From: Candidatus Goldiibacteriota bacterium
GTDB taxonomy: Bacteria; Oederibacteriota; PGYV01; DSYL01
Reading direction: 5' to 3'
Assembly: GCA_026418955.1 (NCBI GenBank)
Contig: JAOAAI010000176.1
Span: forward strand, 1 to 6,867
DNA length: 6,867 bases
This document shows positions 6,556 through 6,867 of the stretch, in pieces. Under the pieces are notes generated by a model. The model was not told the origin of the DNA. It made no database searches and saw nothing but the letters and a program-made list of their open reading frames with translations. The translations under genes were made by a program, and so were the position numbers. Within the stretch, counting starts at the first letter, position 1. The number at the start of each line of letters is the position of its first letter.

Positions 6556-6867
6556 CTATTGCCTCCTCTGTAAAAACCAGTAATAAAAAGAATTATATTT
6601 TCTTTTATTTATTTCTCTTAAATCAATTCTTACCATAGTTGATTGAATTAAATGAGCTGGAATTGTATAAGCAACCTCAATAAATCCATAATCTTTTTCC
6701 TGCTCCCATATTCCGGCATCTTTTGAATCTATAATAACTTTCAATTTATGTTTCTCAGGATTGAAAATCCGTCTTACTATCTTTAATTCATTTCCTGGTT
6801 TCAAATTATACACATAAAATGTTTCTCCGCCTATTACTTCTCGGCCACCATCAATAAGAGTTATATC
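6556..6867 (-). CDS. C-terminal 103 residues of a protein entering from the right edge, beta-rich domain of unknown function
   Basis: The frame is open from the window edge (6867) to a TAG at 6558-6556, so the start lies outside the window. The internal GTG at 6813 is not a convincing start: the protein continues upstream of it with a similar pattern (ITLIDGGREVIGGETFYVYN). Visible features are short alternating strands, a Gly-rich turn GGREVIGGETF, a PGNELKIVRR strand, KLKVIIDSKDAGIW, IPAHLIQ, and an aromatic end NSFYYWFLQRRQ. There is no transmembrane helix. The pattern suggests a beta-sandwich that closes an extracytoplasmic protein, possibly the soluble tail of another membrane glycosyltransferase, in parallel with the PA14 tail two genes on; that is inference. 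The gene ends 2 bases before the 406-residue membrane protein begins. Confidence 0.7.
   Translation of the reverse strand, partial: DITLIDGGREVIGGETFYVYNLKPGNELKIVRRIFNPEKHKLKVIIDSKDAGIWEQEKDYGFIEVAYTIPAHLIQSTMVRIDLREINKRKYNSFYYWFLQRRQ
6562..6568 (-). promoter_or_regulatory. Ribosome binding site of the 406-residue membrane protein gene
   Basis: The coding strand reads GAGGAGG eight bases before the ATG at 6553. It lies within the last codons of the upstream gene (the two Arg codons AGG-AGG region before its TAG at 6558-6556), so the start at 6553 is well supported and the two genes are likely coupled. Confidence 0.8.

Noticed and set aside
6556..6813. An 85-residue stand-alone gene starting at the GTG at 6813
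   Set aside because: The frame stays open to the window edge with continuous domain-like sequence upstream, and no Shine-Dalgarno precedes the GTG, so it is read as the tail of a larger gene.

Overview
AT-rich window (well under 30% G+C by eye) in which every credible gene lies on the minus strand, so transcription runs from the right edge to the left. The organism looks like a Gram-negative-type bacterium: there is a PorV/PorQ-like outer-membrane protein and a lipoprotein signal peptide, TGA and TAA/TAG are all used as stops, and strong Shine-Dalgarno sites precede several genes. The AT-rich, lysine/isoleucine/phenylalanine-heavy proteins and the tight operon of lipid-carrier glycosylation genes would fit an uncultivated candidate phylum (for example of the Omnitrophota/Elusimicrobiota/WOR-3 kind), but this placement is inference and weak.

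Layout in transcription order. (1) 6867-6556: the last 103 residues of a gene entering from the right edge, a beta-rich domain with no recognised catalytic motif. (2) 6553-5333: a 406-residue polytopic membrane protein that resembles a short, divergent GT-C (lipid-carrier-dependent) glycosyltransferase. (3) 5324-3096: a 742-residue GT-C/GT39-type membrane glycosyltransferase ending in a PA14 domain. (4) 3088-2267: a cytosolic GT2 enzyme of the polyprenyl-phosphate mannose/glucose synthase type. (5) 2270-1212: a UPF0104/LPG_synthase_TM (flippase-like) membrane protein. (6) 1222-656: a secreted cyclophilin-type peptidyl-prolyl isomerase lipoprotein. (7) 561-1: the N-terminal 187 residues of a PorV/PorQ-like outer-membrane protein, cut by the left edge.

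Genes 1-6 are separated by at most 8 bases or overlap (2, 8, 7, then overlaps of 4 and 11 bases), with ribosome binding sites lying inside the preceding gene or across its stop codon, so they almost certainly form one operon with translational coupling. A 94-base AT-rich gap (562-655) separates the last gene, which may have its own promoter.

Working model (inference): the GT2 enzyme loads a sugar from a nucleotide donor onto polyprenyl phosphate on the cytosolic face, the UPF0104 protein may help the lipid-linked sugar across or act in the same lipid pathway, and the GT-C proteins transfer it to an extracytoplasmic acceptor. The PA14 domain may hold the glycan acceptor. The acceptor (lipid, polysaccharide or protein) cannot be told from this window. 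No RNA genes, mobile elements, CRISPR arrays or convincing terminators were seen.
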